Both the position numbers and the translations under genes were made by a program. DNA of 64,000 bases, taken from assembly GCF_030580915.1 (NCBI RefSeq), contig NZ_JAUQTA010000001.1, forward strand, positions 1,178,001 through 1,242,000, in the 5' to 3' direction. The notes under the pieces are model-generated. The model had not been told where the DNA came from. It saw only the letters and a program-made list of their open reading frames with translations, and ran no database searches. The stretch's first letter is position 1; every line of letters begins with the position of its first letter. Positions 34,314 through 43,048 of this stretch are shown here, piece after piece. The stretch is from Nocardioides jiangxiensis. GTDB lineage: Bacteria > Actinomycetota > Actinomycetes > Propionibacteriales > Nocardioidaceae.

Positions 34314-35210
34314 ATGGCGACCCCGCGACAGCGCACCCTGACCACGTCCGACGGCGTACGGCTCGCGGTCCAGGAGCACGGAGACCCGGCGCACCCCACG
34401 GTCGTCGCGATCCACGGCTACCCCGACGACCACCACGTCTGGGACGGCGTCGTCGCGGCACTGGTCGACCGCTTCCACGTGGTGACCTACGACGTCCGCG
34501 GCGCCGGCTCGTCGGAGTCCCCCTCGGGTCGCCGCCACTACACGATCCCCCGCCTCGCGGCCGACCTCGGCGAGGTCATCGACGGGGTGGTGGGCGATCG
34601 ACAGGTGCACCTGCTGGCGCACGACTGGGGATCGATCCAGACCTGGGCCCTGGTCACCGACCCGGCCTGGGCCGATCGCCTGCTCTCCTACACCTCGGTC
34701 TCCGGCCCCGACCTCGACATGGTCGGCGTCTGGCTGCGCGGAGTCCGCGAGCGGCCCCGGGCCATCGCGCGGCAGCTGCTCGACTCCTACTACATCGCGC
34801 TCTTCCAGCTGCCCCTCCTGCCCGAGGCCGCCATCCGGCTCGGCGTCCTCGACAGGCTGGTCCGGCACTCGGCCAGGCACGGGCTGTCGGCCGACGCGCC
34901 GGTGCGCGACAAGAGCCGCTCCGATGCCGAGCGCGGCCTCGCCCTCTACCGGGCCAACTTCCTCCCGCGGCTGGCACGGCCGGCTCCCCGGCGTACGACG
35001 GTGCCGGTGCAGGTGCTCGCACCGACCGGCGACCTCCACGTCGACTCCGAGACGCAGCGCACGGCCCCGGCCCCCTGGTGCGACTCGCTCGCGACCCATG
35101 AGGTCGAGGGCAACCACTGGGTGGTCGAGCACTCCCCCGCGCTGGTCGCCGCCCACGTCTCACGCTTCGTGGACGAGAACTCCGGCAAGGCCGACCGCCC
35201 CCTCTTCTGA
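34314..35210 (+). CDS. Alpha/beta hydrolase, epoxide-hydrolase-like
   Basis: A 298-residue alpha/beta-fold enzyme. The oxyanion motif HGYPDD (about residue 34) and the nucleophile motif AHDWGSIQ (Asp about 106) have the HGxP and Asp-nucleophile of epoxide hydrolases rather than the Ser of esterases; the catalytic His is in EGNHWVVE near the C terminus and a helical cap lies between. It should open epoxides to diols, but haloalkane dehalogenase activity cannot be excluded. ATG 34314 is six bases after CAGGAT and has AGGA upstream. It faces the acyl-CoA ligase gene of the catabolic cluster, so a role with lipids or isoprenoids is possible. Confidence 0.85.
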   Translation: MATPRQRTLTTSDGVRLAVQEHGDPAHPTVVAIHGYPDDHHVWDGVVAALVDRFHVVTYDVRGAGSSESPSGRRHYTIPRLAADLGEVIDGVVGDRQVHLLAHDWGSIQTWALVTDPAWADRLLSYTSVSGPDLDMVGVWLRGVRERPRAIARQLLDSYYIALFQLPLLPEAAIRLGVLDRLVRHSARHGLSADAPVRDKSRSDAERGLALYRANFLPRLARPAPRRTTVPVQVLAPTGDLHVDSETQRTAPAPWCDSLATHEVEGNHWVVEHSPALVAAHVSRFVDENSGKADRPLF

Positions 35211-35214
35211 CTCC

Positions 35215-35410
35215 GCCGAGACGGGGCCCGTAGCAACGCGAGACGACGACTGAGCGAGCACCGGTCGAGCTTGCTCGATCCGGCGCGAGCGAGGGAGGAG
35301 TGCACGAGCGAAGCGAGTGAGACGGGCCTTGTGCCGGCGTTCGCCGGCACAAGGCCCGTCTCAGCGTCGCAGGAGGCCCGTCTCAGCGTCGCACGGGCCC
35401 CGTCTCGCGG
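35215..35410. repeat. Cluster of GAGACGGGGCC modules and a long hairpin
   Basis: Between the hydrolase and the acyl-CoA ligase lie GAGACGGGGCCC (35218-35229), a 21-bp-stem hairpin 35319-35363 (GAGACGGGCCTTGTGCCGGCG with its complement, loop TTT), then AGGCCCGTCTCAGCGTCGCA twice in tandem (35353-35372, 35375-35394) and GGGCCCCGTCTC (35397-35408). The same modules recur at 53381-53467 and 62179-62197. Confidence 0.8.
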
Positions 35411-35411
35411 A

Positions 35412-36983
35412 TCAGCGCGGGATCTCGCGCTTGAGGATCTTGCCGGTGGCGGTCATCGGCAGCGCCGGGACCACCTCGACGATGCGCGGGTACTTGTACG
35501 CCGCGACCTGCTCCTTCATCCACGCCTGGATCTCGTCAGCCTCGGCCGATGCGCCCGGCTTGAGCACGACGACGGCCTTGATCTCCTCGCCGTGGGTGTC
35601 GTGCGGAACGCCGATCACGGCGGCCAGCGCGATGGCCGGGTGGGTGAGCAGGACCTCCTCCAGCTCACGCGGGTACACGTTGAAGCCGCCGCGGATGATC
35701 ATGTCCTTGGACCGGTCGACGATGTAGTACCAGCCGTCGGCGTCCTTCTTGGCCAGGTCGCCGGAGCGGAACCAGCCGTCGGCGTCGATCGCCTCGGCGG
35801 TCGCCTCGGGACGGTTGTAGTAGCCCTTCATGACGTTGGGGCCCTTGATCGCGATCTCGCCGACCGTGTCGGGGTCCTCGGGGAGGTCCTCGCCCGTCTC
35901 CGGGTCGATGAGCTTCATCGACACGTCCTTGATCGGGACGCCGATCGAGCCCGGTCGGACCGGCTGGCCCACCGGCGAGAACGACGCGACCGGCGAGGTC
36001 TCCGACAGGCCGTAGCCCTCGAGCACGGTGACGCCGAAGACCTTCTCGACCTGCTGGTGGACGGCGACGGGAAGCGCAGCGCCACCGGCGACGGCGCAGC
36101 GCAGCGTGTCCTTGACGTGCGCGGCGGCGTCCGGGTTCTCCGCGGCGGCGGCGAGCAGGCCGACGTACATGGTCGGGACGCCGCCGAAGACGGTGACCTT
36201 CTCCTTGACCATGAGGCCGAGGGCGGCGTTCTGCTCGAAGCGCGGCAGGAGCACGAGGGTGCCGCCGGTCGCGATGGTGGCGTTGTGGATCGCCGTCTGG
36301 CCGAAGGAGTGGAAGAGCGGGAGGACGCAGAGCGCCGTCTCGGGGCTGCCAGCGGTGAAGCCGAAGAGCTCCTGGCTGGTCTCCTGGTTGGAGAACATGT
36401 TGCTGTGGCGCAGCTCGGCACCCTTCGGCTGGCCCGTGGTGCCCGAGGTGTACAGGATGACCGCGGTGTCGTCGGAGTCCGTGGCGACGGTCTCGAAGAC
36501 GGGCGACTTGCCGGCCATGCCCTGGCCGAGGGTCTCGGTGCCCTCGATCGGCGAGGCAGCGGTCGGGTCCGCCATGATCATGAAGAAGTGCTCGCAGCCC
36601 GCGGCACCGTTGAAGCCCTCGTAGCACTCGGCGCCGATGGCGAGGTCCGGCGTGCCCTGGAAGGCGAAGACGGCCTTCGCCTCCGAGTCGTTGAGGTGGT
36701 AGGCCACCTCGCGACCCTTCAGCAGCACGTTGAGCGGGACGACGGTCGCACCGGCCTTGAGGATGCCGAAGTAGACGATCGAGAAGTACGGCAGGTTCGG
36801 GCAGCTCAGGGCGACCTTGTCGCCGGGCTCGATGCCGCGCTCGACGAGGAGGTTCGCGACCTGGCTCGCCGCTCCGTTGAGCTGCGCGTAGGAAAGACGG
36901 GTGTCACCGAGGACGAGGGCAGTGCGCTCCGGGTACGCCGCAGCGGAGTCGTCGAGGATCGACGCGAGGTTCAGGGTGGCCAT
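35412..36983 (-). CDS. Long-chain fatty acid--CoA ligase
   Basis: A 523-residue ANL-superfamily acyl-CoA synthetase that activates a carboxylic acid with ATP to an acyl-CoA. Motifs: P-loop-like YTSGTTGQPKGAELRH (A3, about residue 165), GYGLSETSPV (A5), WFRSGDLAKKDADGWYYIVDRSKDMIIRGGFNVYPRELE (A7-A8 hinge) and the catalytic Lys in TATGKILKREI at the C terminus. ATG 36983 is seven bases after TAAAGT and lacks a Shine-Dalgarno, so a leaderless mRNA is likely. Part of a cluster with TetR, aldehyde dehydrogenase and MpaB-type oxygenase. Confidence 0.93.
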   Translation of the reverse strand: MATLNLASILDDSAAAYPERTALVLGDTRLSYAQLNGAASQVANLLVERGIEPGDKVALSCPNLPYFSIVYFGILKAGATVVPLNVLLKGREVAYHLNDSEAKAVFAFQGTPDLAIGAECYEGFNGAAGCEHFFMIMADPTAASPIEGTETLGQGMAGKSPVFETVATDSDDTAVILYTSGTTGQPKGAELRHSNMFSNQETSQELFGFTAGSPETALCVLPLFHSFGQTAIHNATIATGGTLVLLPRFEQNAALGLMVKEKVTVFGGVPTMYVGLLAAAAENPDAAAHVKDTLRCAVAGGAALPVAVHQQVEKVFGVTVLEGYGLSETSPVASFSPVGQPVRPGSIGVPIKDVSMKLIDPETGEDLPEDPDTVGEIAIKGPNVMKGYYNRPEATAEAIDADGWFRSGDLAKKDADGWYYIVDRSKDMIIRGGFNVYPRELEEVLLTHPAIALAAVIGVPHDTHGEEIKAVVVLKPGASAEADEIQAWMKEQVAAYKYPRIVEVVPALPMTATGKILKREIPR

Positions 36984-36990
36984 GGCGGGC

Positions 36991-36996
36991 ACTTTA
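36991..36996 (-). promoter_or_regulatory. -10 box of the acyl-CoA ligase gene
   Basis: TAAAGT, minus strand, seven bases before ATG 36983. One of the most A/T-rich boxes in this stretch. Confidence 0.55.
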
Positions 36997-37084
36997 ACGT
37001 GACCCACCGCACGCGCCAGCGGATCCGTATTGTCCGAGACGGCGCGCACCACTTACTACGGCGACGAAGGAAGCCGGGACGGCC

Positions 37085-37789
37085 TCACGCCGGGGGAAGC
37101 AGGGGCGTGTCGACGTTCAGGTCGAGGCCGTAGGACTGCGCGCGCTCGGCGATCTGGGCCGAGATCGCGTCGGAGAGGACCGCGACGACCCGCTCCCGCG
37201 GAACGAGCCGCGGCTCCTGCGTCATCCAGTGGCCGATGGTCGCGCGGACCTGGCCGATGATCCCGGCGAAGACCAGGTGCATCTCGGCCATGGACTCGTC
37301 GGAGAGCTCGATGCCGCGGGCCGCCGCCACGCCACGCGGGATGCCGGAGAGGAAGTCGGCGTACGTCGCGATGATCCGGTTGAGCTCGCTGACCTCGCCG
37401 TCGCCCAGCTCGCGCTCGACCAGGCCGTGGAGCGCCGGATGGGCGTCGACCCACTCGACCGCGATGCCGATCATGTGCGACGCGACCTCGCGCAGGGTGC
37501 CGCGGTAGTCGACCGGGCCGGTGATCAGCGAGAACGCCCGCTCGAGCACGTCTGCCTGGACGGCGCGCACCAGCTGCACCCGGCCGCCGAAGTGGCGCTG
37601 CACGACCGTGCGGACCAGTCCCGCGCGCTCGGCGACGTCCTGGAGGGTGAGCTCGGCCCCGACCGGCGAGTCCTCGACCACGGCGGCACCGGCGTCGAGG
37701 ATCAGGCGACGCCGCTCCTCGCGATGGGCGTCCCAGCGCCTGTTGCGGCCGTCGCGGACCGGCTCGTCGGGGAAAGCGGCAGGGGGCAC
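37085..37789 (-). CDS. TetR-family regulator of the lipid/aldehyde catabolic cluster
   Basis: A 234-residue TetR regulator with a helix-turn-helix (LTLQDVAERAGLVRTVVQRHFGGRVQLVRAV, about residues 42-72) and a helical ligand domain. The visible GTG start (37789) lies inside the hairpin 37781-37817 that also looks like the terminator of the upstream aldehyde dehydrogenase gene; a CAGACT box seven bases upstream supports a leaderless start there. It sits between an acyl-CoA ligase and an aldehyde dehydrogenase and may control both, perhaps responding to an acyl-CoA. Confidence 0.85.
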   Translation of the reverse strand: MPPAAFPDEPVRDGRNRRWDAHREERRRLILDAGAAVVEDSPVGAELTLQDVAERAGLVRTVVQRHFGGRVQLVRAVQADVLERAFSLITGPVDYRGTLREVASHMIGIAVEWVDAHPALHGLVERELGDGEVSELNRIIATYADFLSGIPRGVAAARGIELSDESMAEMHLVFAGIIGQVRATIGHWMTQEPRLVPRERVVAVLSDAISAQIAERAQSYGLDLNVDTPLLPPA

Positions 37790-37817
37790 GCGCGGCAGTC
37801 TGCCACGCGTGCCCCCT
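37781..37817 (-). terminator. Hairpin after the aldehyde dehydrogenase gene, overlapping the TetR start
   Basis: AGGGGGCACGCG and CGCGTGCCCCCT form a perfect 12-bp stem, 23 bases after the stop at 37840. The TetR GTG lies in its distal arm. Confidence 0.7.
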
Positions 37818-37839
37818 GAATTCTTCAGCGATGAACCTT

Positions 37840-39558
37840 TCAGCCGCGCAGCGCGGGCGGGAAGATCTTCAGCAGGTTGCCCCACGAGCGCTTGCCGCCG
37901 TACGCCGCGAGCGCCTTGCCGGACTTCGCCGCCGTCTTCGCCGTGACGAACCACGGCATCGTCGGCGCCATGGTGAACTCGCCCTTGAGGTAGGAGACCG
38001 GGAACGGGTGGAACGGGCCACGGACGACCGTCTTCTCCGAGTCGGCGATCAGGTGCGTGTTGTGGACGACGCCGATGCCGGAGCCGACCTGCTCGAGCGT
38101 GTGGCCCGGGAAGGCGCCCCACGTCGCACCGCCGAGGAGGAAGGCGATGCCGCTCCAGACGTTGATGCCGACCGCGCCGTAGCGCAGCGCGGCCACGAGC
38201 TCGTCGAAGCGGGCGCCCATCTTCTTGATGTCGCGGGGGTGCACGATCATCGAGGCGCCGAGCGTGCCGTCGAGGCGGTCGTTGGAGAACGCCACCGCGT
38301 TGGCGAGGAAGTCCGCGCCCAGGCCGGGCAGCTCGGTGATGCCGAGGACGGCGGCGAAGTACTCGCCGTCGTACAGCTCGGTCGGGCTGTCCTCGCCGAG
38401 CGTCACGAGGGTGCAGCTGCCGACCTGCTCCGCCGCGTCGCCGTAGGTCGCCTTGGCGCGCTCGATCGAGGCCTGGCCGTTGGGGTACCACGGCGCGCGC
38501 GGGGTGATCTCGCGCAGGACCGTGCGGATGGCGTCGAGGAAGGCGTCCTTCTGGTCCCAGTCAGCGGAGATCAGCAGGGCCTGGCCACCGATGCAGTTGT
38601 GGCCGGCGTTGTGCAGGCGCTGCGTGACGACGTGCTCCGCCTGGTAGACGAGGTCGCTCTTGGCCCACGAGCCGGGGACCACGATGATCGGCGAGACGCC
38701 ACCGAGCTCGGAGGTCATCTCCTTGGCGAGCTGCGGGGTGCCGGCCTTGCGGTTCTTCTCGGCGTCCTTGCCGACTCCCCAGACGATCGCGTCGTGGGTG
38801 CGGGCCGAGCCGGTGATGTGCACGTGGACGATGTCGGGGTGGTTCGTGAGGTAGCCGCCGACCTCGGCGCCGCCGTTGACGACGCGGACCAGGTCCGCCT
38901 CGATGAGCGGCGCGAGCGCGCGGTCGTAGACCGGCTTCAGGTGCTGGAACGTCGGGTTCAGCTTGATGACCGAGGCGCGGTTGAAGGCGACCAGCTCGTA
39001 CGCCGCGTCGAGCGGCGCGATCGCGGAGATGTTGCCCGCACCGAGGACGAGGCCGACGCCGCCGTTCTGGTGCTCGGCCTTCGCGCCGAGGCCGGCGGAG
39101 GCCTTCGCCTGCTCGGCACTGATGCCCGGCTTCAGCCAGACCTCGGCGACGAAGCCGTTGAAGAGCAGGTTGTCCTTGAGGTCCTCGGGCAGCACCCGGA
39201 CCTTGGTCTGACCGGTCGCGGTCGTGGAGAGCTTCAGTCCGTCGATCGGGGACTTGCCGGCGGCCAGCTTCTCGAGCGACGTGGCGTACTCGGCGAACAT
39301 CGGCGCGGTGGCGGCCGGGCCGCTCATCCACTCCTCGCCCTCGTAGGAGCCGGACGGGACGCCCTTGGCGGCGGAGGCCGCGCCGGCCCACGCGCCGGCC
39401 TCGGCCGCGATCGTCTTCTGGGTCGCCCGGAGCAGCTCGGCCCGCGCCGGCAGCTCCATCTCGGCCCAGGTGGCGATGCCCGTGGCGAGCTGCGCCACGG
39501 CGGCGTCGAGCTCGGCGGGCGTCGCGGGGGTCATGTCGTACACAGCCTCGGCGGTCAT
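37840..39558 (-). CDS. Aldehyde dehydrogenase family protein
   Basis: A 572-residue NAD(P)-dependent aldehyde dehydrogenase, longer than the usual 480-500 residues. The catalytic Cys is in NAGHNCIGGQA (about residue 325), the general base region reads TSELGGVSP, and VGLVLGAGNISAIAPLD is an unusual form of the cofactor motif. A distinct C-terminal extension follows. It begins in an ATGA overlap with the MpaB-type oxygenase, so the aldehyde made by that enzyme is the likely substrate. Membrane-associated oxidation of long aldehydes is an inference from the partner. Confidence 0.88.
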   Translation of the reverse strand: MTAEAVYDMTPATPAELDAAVAQLATGIATWAEMELPARAELLRATQKTIAAEAGAWAGAASAAKGVPSGSYEGEEWMSGPAATAPMFAEYATSLEKLAAGKSPIDGLKLSTTATGQTKVRVLPEDLKDNLLFNGFVAEVWLKPGISAEQAKASAGLGAKAEHQNGGVGLVLGAGNISAIAPLDAAYELVAFNRASVIKLNPTFQHLKPVYDRALAPLIEADLVRVVNGGAEVGGYLTNHPDIVHVHITGSARTHDAIVWGVGKDAEKNRKAGTPQLAKEMTSELGGVSPIIVVPGSWAKSDLVYQAEHVVTQRLHNAGHNCIGGQALLISADWDQKDAFLDAIRTVLREITPRAPWYPNGQASIERAKATYGDAAEQVGSCTLVTLGEDSPTELYDGEYFAAVLGITELPGLGADFLANAVAFSNDRLDGTLGASMIVHPRDIKKMGARFDELVAALRYGAVGINVWSGIAFLLGGATWGAFPGHTLEQVGSGIGVVHNTHLIADSEKTVVRGPFHPFPVSYLKGEFTMAPTMPWFVTAKTAAKSGKALAAYGGKRSWGNLLKIFPPALRG

Positions 39559-40679
39559 CGGGCGACCTTGTCCTTCTGCTCGCGGTTACGGATCGTGCCG
39601 CCGGCCTCGCCGACGGTGTCAAAGGCGATGATCTCGTCCTTGTGGTTCTTCTCGTAACCCTTGATCTTGCCAGCCTTGCGGGCCTCGACCTGCTCTGCCC
39701 AGATCTCGCGCGGGGTGCGCAGGAACCCGAACTCGGCGCGCGCCTCGGCGTTCTCCCAGACCTTCTCGTTGAGCGGCTTCACACCGTTGACGTACGGCGC
39801 CACGATCGGCATCGTGCGCGGCGTCATGGCCTTGACGATCTTGAGCTTCAGCACCGGCGGGAGCAGGTGGATCGTGAGCAGGATCGGCTTGAGGGCGACG
39901 ATCGCGGCGAGGTCGGTGGCACGGCCCTGCGGGCGGCCGCCCATCTCGCGCATCCACTGCGGCATGGTCGCGAGGACGGCGCGGCTGGTGAAGGTGTTGA
40001 CGGTCCAGCGGATGTTCCACGGGACCCACTTCGGCAGCGAGGAGAGCTGCATGTCGACGAGGAAGTCGAACATGTCGAGCATGCCCTCGGAGGCCACCAT
40101 CTTCGGGCGGAACTCCTCGAAGTACGCGGCCACCTCGGCACGCGTGCGCGGCAGGCTGTCGACGTCGATGGTCTGGAACGCCGCGGCGACGGCGCACTCG
40201 CGCCAGTACTCCAGCTCCTCCTCCTCCGACAGCTTGCCCGGGCCGAACATCTCGTAGGAGATCAGGATCGAGTGCCACGCGGTCAGGTGGATCCACTTCT
40301 GCGACTCGGGGTTGTTGGCCGCGAACTGCTGGCCGGTGACCGGGTCGACGCCGATGGCCCGCTGGTGGACCTTCATCAGGATGTCGGAGGACTTGAGCAC
40401 CGACTGGGCGTCGCCGTAGAGGATCGTGGCGAAGTACTGCATGGTCCGGTCGAAGCGGAGCGGCGTGCGCTGCTTGACCTGGCCCGAGGCGATGACCGCC
40501 GCCGCGAGGTGCGGGTCGAGGTGCTCGATCGTCACCGCCCGCGAGAACCCGATCAGGAACGACGTCGGGTAGATCCAGACCCGGCGCGCGACCGAGTCCT
40601 TCGCGAAGAACCCGTAGTCCCGCATCGGCGTGATCGCGTCACGCGCGTCGACCGTGTTGCCGGCGTACGCCTCGGCCAT
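39555..40679 (-). CDS. Oxygenase MpaB/DUF2236 family
   Basis: A 374-residue DUF2236 protein. The family includes latex-clearing proteins and fungal MpaB, heme-containing enzymes that cleave carbon-carbon double bonds of isoprenoid chains to aldehydes. Here the conserved patches are DPHLAAAVIASGQVKQRTPLRFDRTMQYFATILYG, KVHQRAIG with a candidate heme-ligand His, and HLTAWHSIL. GGAG precedes ATG 40679. The stop overlaps the aldehyde dehydrogenase start (ATGA), giving a cleavage-then-oxidation pair. Substrate and heme binding are inferred from the family. Confidence 0.85.
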   Translation of the reverse strand: MAEAYAGNTVDARDAITPMRDYGFFAKDSVARRVWIYPTSFLIGFSRAVTIEHLDPHLAAAVIASGQVKQRTPLRFDRTMQYFATILYGDAQSVLKSSDILMKVHQRAIGVDPVTGQQFAANNPESQKWIHLTAWHSILISYEMFGPGKLSEEEELEYWRECAVAAAFQTIDVDSLPRTRAEVAAYFEEFRPKMVASEGMLDMFDFLVDMQLSSLPKWVPWNIRWTVNTFTSRAVLATMPQWMREMGGRPQGRATDLAAIVALKPILLTIHLLPPVLKLKIVKAMTPRTMPIVAPYVNGVKPLNEKVWENAEARAEFGFLRTPREIWAEQVEARKAGKIKGYEKNHKDEIIAFDTVGEAGGTIRNREQKDKVAR

Positions 40680-40804
40680 TCCCAGCTCCTTGCCCTCTGC
40701 AGAGTTATCCGGTGCGATCCGCACCGCGTAACAAGATAAGCGCTACAGGGCGACGCGGATACCCACGCGGAACGCGGCGCTCATCACACCCGACGGGAAC
40801 GACG

Positions 40805-40844
40805 ACGGCCCGGATCCCCTTGCTGCCAAGGAGATCCGGGCCGT
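40805..40844 (-). terminator. Terminator of purC
   Basis: ACGGCCCGGATC pairs with GATCCGGGCCGT, with inner CCTTG/CAAGG, 19 bases after the purC stop. Confidence 0.85.
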
Positions 40845-40862
40845 GGGCCGCGCGGGGTCAGG

Positions 40863-41753
40863 TCAGAACTTCTCGCCCGTCAGCAGCTCGTACGCCTCGA
40901 CGTACTTGGCGCGGGTGAGGTCGATGACCTCCTGCGGGAGAGCCGGGGGCTGCTCACCGGACGACTTGTCCCAGCCCGAGTCGGGCGAAGTGAGCCAGTT
41001 GCGGACGATCTGCTTGTCGAAGCTCGGCTGGGTCTGGCCCGGCTTCCACTCCGCGGCCGGCCAGAAGCGGCTGGAGTCGGGCGTCAGCACCTCGTCGGCC
41101 AGCACGAGCGTGCCGTCCTTGAGCGTGCCGAACTCGAACTTCGTGTCGGCCAGGATGATGCCGCGCTCGCGGGCCATCGCCTCGGCGCGCTTGTAGACGA
41201 GCAGCGTCTGGTGCTTGAGCGCGGCCGCCGCCTTCTCGCCCACCGTCGCGGCGACGGCCTCATAGGAGACGTTCTCGTCATGGTCGCCGACCTCGGCCTT
41301 GGTGGCGGGCGTGAAGAGCGGCTCGTCGAGCCGGCTGCCGTCGACCAGGCCTGCGGGGAGCTTGATGCCGCAGACCTCGCCGGTCGCGTTGTAGTCACCG
41401 AGGCCGGAGCCGGTCAGGTAGCCACGGGCGACGCACTCGACCGGGAACATCTCGAGGTTCTGCACGATGACCGCGCGCCCCTTCACGACATCCGGGACGT
41501 CGGTCGAGACCAGGTGGTTGGGCGCGATCTCCTGCAGCTGGTCGAACCACCACAGCGACATGCGCGTGAGGATCTCGCCCTTGTCGGGGATCGTCGACGA
41601 CAGCACGAAGTCGTACGCCGAGATGCGGTCGCTGGCCACCATCAGCAGGTTGCCGGCGTACGCGCCCTCGTCGATCCGGTAGAGGTCGCGGACCTTCCCG
41701 GAGTGGAGGTGCGTGGTGCCCTCGATCGCCGGGGCCTCGGGGATGTTCAGCAT
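40863..41753 (-). CDS. purC: SAICAR synthetase
   Basis: A 296-residue PurC that joins aspartate to CAIR (step 7 equivalent). Hallmarks are GKVRDLY near the N terminus, MVASDRISAYDFVL, FPVECVARGYLTGSG and IILADTKFEFG; the length matches the actinobacterial/yeast-like type. ATG 41753 is six bases after TAGGCT with no Shine-Dalgarno, a leaderless configuration. Its own terminator follows. Upstream lies an SRPBCC gene on the same strand. Confidence 0.97.
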   Translation of the reverse strand: MLNIPEAPAIEGTTHLHSGKVRDLYRIDEGAYAGNLLMVASDRISAYDFVLSSTIPDKGEILTRMSLWWFDQLQEIAPNHLVSTDVPDVVKGRAVIVQNLEMFPVECVARGYLTGSGLGDYNATGEVCGIKLPAGLVDGSRLDEPLFTPATKAEVGDHDENVSYEAVAATVGEKAAAALKHQTLLVYKRAEAMARERGIILADTKFEFGTLKDGTLVLADEVLTPDSSRFWPAAEWKPGQTQPSFDKQIVRNWLTSPDSGWDKSSGEQPPALPQEVIDLTRAKYVEAYELLTGEKF

Positions 41754-41759
41754 GCGCGC

Positions 41760-41765
41760 AGCCTA
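41760..41765 (-). promoter_or_regulatory. -10 box of purC
   Basis: TAGGCT, minus strand, ending six bases before ATG 41753. Confidence 0.6.
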
Positions 41766-41786
41766 TCTGCGCGCGGGCGACGAGGC

Positions 41787-42278
41787 TCAGGCAGGGAAGT
41801 AGGCGCGGGTGTCCTTCTCGAGCCGGGCCAGGTCCAGGCGCCTGACCAGGCCGAGGACCAGGCCCTGCAGCGGGCCCGGCACCTTCGGCTCGACGACGAA
41901 CTCCCAGAGGAACTCGCACCCGCCGTCGGACAGGGGTGTGACCGTGTAGCGCTCGCCGAAGCGGCGCAGCAGCGGGATGTTGGCCGACTCGACGGTGAAC
42001 GCCGTCACCCGGGTCGCCTCGTCCCAGAGGAAGTAGCGCTCCTGCCCCAGCAGGCCGTTGGCAGCACGCACCTCGCGCTCGGTGCCGACGCCGAAGGGCT
42101 TGCCTGTCTTCCACGTGACCCGCTTCAGGCCCGTGCACCAGTGCAGCGGGCGGCTGCCGTGGAGCTCGCGGAAGACCTCGTCGGCGGAGCGGCTGGTGCG
42201 GACCGTGAAGCGATGGGTGAACGGGCGGCCGACCTCGAAGTCGGCGTCGGTCACGGGCTGCAGCGAGAACGACGGCAT
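41787..42278 (-). CDS. SRPBCC-fold protein
   Basis: A 163-residue START/SRPBCC-like protein with the START-type beginning ADFEVGRPFTHRFTVRTSRSADEVFRELHG and alternating strands (VTAFTVESANIPLLRRFGERYTVTPLSDGGCEFLWEFVVEP), which form a hydrophobic ligand cavity. No enzyme residues are recognisable. ATG 42278 lies six bases after a CACGAT box. It is 21 bases downstream of a TetR gene on the same strand and may be regulated by it. Ligand unknown. Confidence 0.8.
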   Translation of the reverse strand: MPSFSLQPVTDADFEVGRPFTHRFTVRTSRSADEVFRELHGSRPLHWCTGLKRVTWKTGKPFGVGTEREVRAANGLLGQERYFLWDEATRVTAFTVESANIPLLRRFGERYTVTPLSDGGCEFLWEFVVEPKVPGPLQGLVLGLVRRLDLARLEKDTRAYFPA

Positions 42279-42299
42279 GGACGCATCGTGGCACGGAAG

Positions 42300-42926
42300 T
42301 CAGGCGGTGAACGGGATCGACCGCGCAGCCGCCTCCGCGTCGTCGCCCAGGCCGACGGCGAGCGCCCGCATCCACGAGGCGACGAGCGGCTCGGGAGGCG
42401 CCGGCATCGCGTCGACGTAGCCGGCGAGCTCCGCCACGACCAGCCCGTGCCAGGAGATCCACAGCTGCAGCGCAGCGGCGTACGGCGTACCCACGGAGAG
42501 GCGTCCGTCGCGGTAGGCCCGGCGAACGACGGCGTGCATGACCTCGAAGGCCTCGGCGCCCTGCATCAGCTCCGCGCCGTCGCGACGGTGGCCCGCCAGC
42601 GGCGAGACCGCGTAGATGACGCGGTAGAGGTGGGGGTGCTCGTGGGCGAAGGAGCGGTAGCGCTCCCCCAGCTGCACCAGGTCGGCGACGGGATCCCCGG
42701 TCGACGGCACGGTGGCCATCTCCGCAGCCAGGAGCCCGAAGCCGGCGTCGACCACGCTCGCCACCAACCCGCCGAGCGACCCGAACTCCGAGTACACCGC
42801 CATCGTCGAGGCACCGTAGGCCGCGGCCACCCTGCGGGTGGAGACAGCCTCGGGCCCCTCCGCCTCGAGGAGCTCGAGCGCGATGCGCGTCAGCTCGTCG
42901 CGGCGGGTGCGGAGAGGAGCGGTCAC
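42300..42926 (-). CDS. TetR/AcrR-family regulator
   Basis: A 208-residue TetR regulator: HTH (VSTRRVAAAYGASTMAVYSEFGSLGGLVASV, residues about 28-58) followed by a ligand-binding domain with WHGLVVAELAGY typical of TetR_C_13/14-type modules. The GTG at 42926 is six bases after TAGGGT and has no Shine-Dalgarno. It is divergent from the DUF2306 membrane gene at 43049, whose expression it may control, and upstream of the SRPBCC gene. Confidence 0.92.
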   Translation of the reverse strand: MTAPLRTRRDELTRIALELLEAEGPEAVSTRRVAAAYGASTMAVYSEFGSLGGLVASVVDAGFGLLAAEMATVPSTGDPVADLVQLGERYRSFAHEHPHLYRVIYAVSPLAGHRRDGAELMQGAEAFEVMHAVVRRAYRDGRLSVGTPYAAALQLWISWHGLVVAELAGYVDAMPAPPEPLVASWMRALAVGLGDDAEAAARSIPFTA

Positions 42927-42932
42927 GCGCCG

Positions 42933-42938
42933 ACCCTA
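42933..42938 (-). promoter_or_regulatory. -10 box of the TetR gene at 42300-42926
   Basis: TAGGGT, minus strand, ending six bases before GTG 42926. Confidence 0.55.
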
Positions 42939-43048
42939 GTCCGCGGCGGCCGCACTGTGTCCGGGAACACCCAGCAGCCGGGTGTCCGCGACGCGGTGAT
43001 CCACCTACGCTCATCAGGTCGATATTTCACTGTTATGACGGAGGCGGC

